Assembly: GCA_938033875.1 (NCBI GenBank)
Contig: CALHKG010000002.1
Location: 1-28,627, forward strand
Length of the DNA: 28,627 nucleotides
Reading direction: 5' to 3'
Source of the DNA: an uncultured Candidatus Saccharibacteria bacterium
GTDB lineage: Bacteria > Patescibacteriota > Saccharimonadia > Saccharimonadales > Saccharimonadaceae
The position numbers were made by a program, and so were the translations under genes. Shown piece after piece: positions 28,102 to 28,627 of the stretch. The notes below the pieces were generated by a model that made no database searches, was not told the origin of the DNA, and saw only the letters and a list, made by a program, of their open reading frames with translations. The first letter of the stretch is position 1. Each line of letters starts with the position of its first letter.

Positions 28102-28230
28102 AAGCAGCCAGCGGTGGACACGTTGACATTTCGATTTCAATTACGCGAGTAAAAGTAAGACGAAAAATGTTAGTTTTTGGGTATAAAATTAACACTACAT
28201 AGGTGGACACGCATCCACCGCTGGCTGCTT
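28102..28230. repeat. 17-bp perfect inverted repeat pair
   Basis: Arms AAGCAGCCAGCGGTGGA (28102-28118) and its complement (28214-28230). The right arm overlaps a GGTGGA-CACGCA-TCCACC hairpin. Confidence 0.85.
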
Positions 28231-28481
28231 ATTTATTCTTATAATTCTTATATAAAGCCAAAGTAACATCTATTAAGAATTTGCCTACAATCTCCCTCGC
28301 TCATCTTTTAATCATCTCCGTCAAGACTAATCCATTTATTTCTCCGGATGACTAAAAGAATTCAGCTTCTGATATCAGCTTAATCTCAATTTGTGCTACG
28401 TTGTTAAGGTGCTTTATTTCGCTCAACAGCATGTCTAATCACACGTCAGGCATGCTCTACAAGAGAAACAAAGCAAAACAG

Positions 28482-28516
28482 AAAAACCCGCTGGCTCTCT
28501 ACTTCCAGCGGGTTTT
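28482..28516. terminator. Strong terminator 2 after the ncRNA
   Basis: AAAACCCGCTGG pairs with CCAGCGGGTTTT around a 10-nt loop, with T runs on both sides: bidirectional. Confidence 0.85.
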
Positions 28517-28526
28517 GCTATACAAC

Positions 28527-28556
28527 AAAAAACGTCCTGACAGCTATCAGGACGTT
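28527..28556 (-). terminator. Strong terminator 1 of the ncRNA
   Basis: AACGTCCTGA (28531-28540) and TCAGGACGTT (28547-28556) form a perfect 10-bp stem with a T6 run on the minus strand. Confidence 0.85.
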
Positions 28557-28578
28557 TACCAGAAACTTTTTACAATCG

Positions 28579-28627
28579 TAGGAACTTGGTGAGGTGCGCC
28601 TCCCCATAACTACGACTGTCCACCACA
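28579..28627. repeat. 49-bp terminal direct repeat, right copy
   Basis: Exact copy of bases 1-49. Removing one copy gives a circle of 28578 bp in which the integrase end joins the structured RNA and the terminators. Confidence 0.95.

Larger units (their letters stand above)
28073..28526. other. Intergenic region: inverted repeat and second terminator
   Basis: No convincing gene. It holds a perfect 17-bp inverted repeat (28102-28118 and 28214-28230) around an AT-rich 95-bp centre, a direct repeat GGTGGACACG at 28113 and 28202, a weak minus-strand promoter candidate (-10 TATAAG at 28239-28244) for the SLT gene, and a terminator at 28482-28516. Being next to the recombinase in the circle, it is the natural place for attP or an origin. 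Confidence 0.5.
28527..28627 (-). ncRNA. 3' part of the same ncRNA, ending in a terminator
   Basis: Continuation of the RNA that starts near 160, counting the 49-bp end overlap once. It contains a TCGTAG/CTACGA stem enclosing a GAGG-CGCA-CCTC hairpin, and this hairpin lies largely in the repeated contig end. It stops at the 10-bp terminator stem at 28531-28556. That a promoter, hairpins and terminator flank a stretch with no reading frame is seen directly; expression is inferred. Confidence 0.45.

Overview
This window looks like one complete, circularly closing genome (about 28.6 kb) of a small siphovirus: bases 1-49 are repeated exactly as bases 28579-28627. The tail, portal and lysis genes resemble those of phages of Gram-positive-type bacteria. 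The compact size, the style of the membrane-anchored SLT-domain protein and the almost complete lack of replication enzymes make a Saccharibacteria (TM7)-like or similarly reduced host a fair guess. That is inference from remembered families, not a database result. Nearly all genes are on the minus strand, so transcription runs from high to low coordinates.

Layout in transcription order. (1) 28.1-22.9 kb: a train of small, tightly coupled accessory genes (a frameshifted membrane SLT protein, small membrane proteins, a KGG-motif protein, a RusA-like resolvase), interrupted at 24.83-25.44 kb by a gene-free, strongly structured stretch with a tRNA-Leu-like element. (2) 22.8-20.8 kb: small and large terminase. 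(3) 20.7-20.1 kb: a two-gene regulatory operon with an Arc-like ribbon-helix-helix protein behind a strong promoter. (4) 20.0-14.0 kb: a plus-strand HNH endonuclease, then MuF-like protein, connectors, portal, scaffold, major capsid, major tail protein and a pair of tail-assembly chaperones joined by a -1 frameshift site. (5) 13.6-5.2 kb: a plus-strand HsdR-N-like protein, a small protein, tape measure, Dit, Tal/hub, three short related minor tail proteins, and a receptor-binding protein facing a silent, oppositely oriented alternative C-terminal cassette. (6) 5.2-3.1 kb: lysis genes (XhlA-like protein, multidomain endolysin, holin) and a terminator. (7) 2.9-0.2 kb: a very acidic small protein behind an operator-bearing promoter, an RHH regulator, two small proteins of possible replication role, and a tyrosine recombinase. 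(8) Across the contig ends: a strong promoter, about 210 nt of structured RNA without a gene, then two strong terminators.

The main results of the hunt are: (a) an apparent invertible receptor-binding-protein module, with 22/27-bp inverted repeats that are codon-aligned so that inversion would swap C-terminal domains in frame; (b) a repeated internal late-promoter element (extended -10, a 15-bp box and, in three copies, a terminator-like hairpin placed directly before the start codon), with a fifth box buried in the 3' end of the Tal gene; (c) a candidate abundant phage ncRNA at the contig junction; (d) the tRNA-like structured region at 25 kb; (e) a -1 frameshift signal (CCCAAAA plus a hairpin) in the tail chaperone genes; (f) a family of three strong promoters sharing spacing and the TTTGC-TATA core, two of them with a shared upstream block of about 38 bp.

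No CRISPR array, insertion sequence, rRNA or canonical complete tRNA was seen. All structure calls were made by eye.
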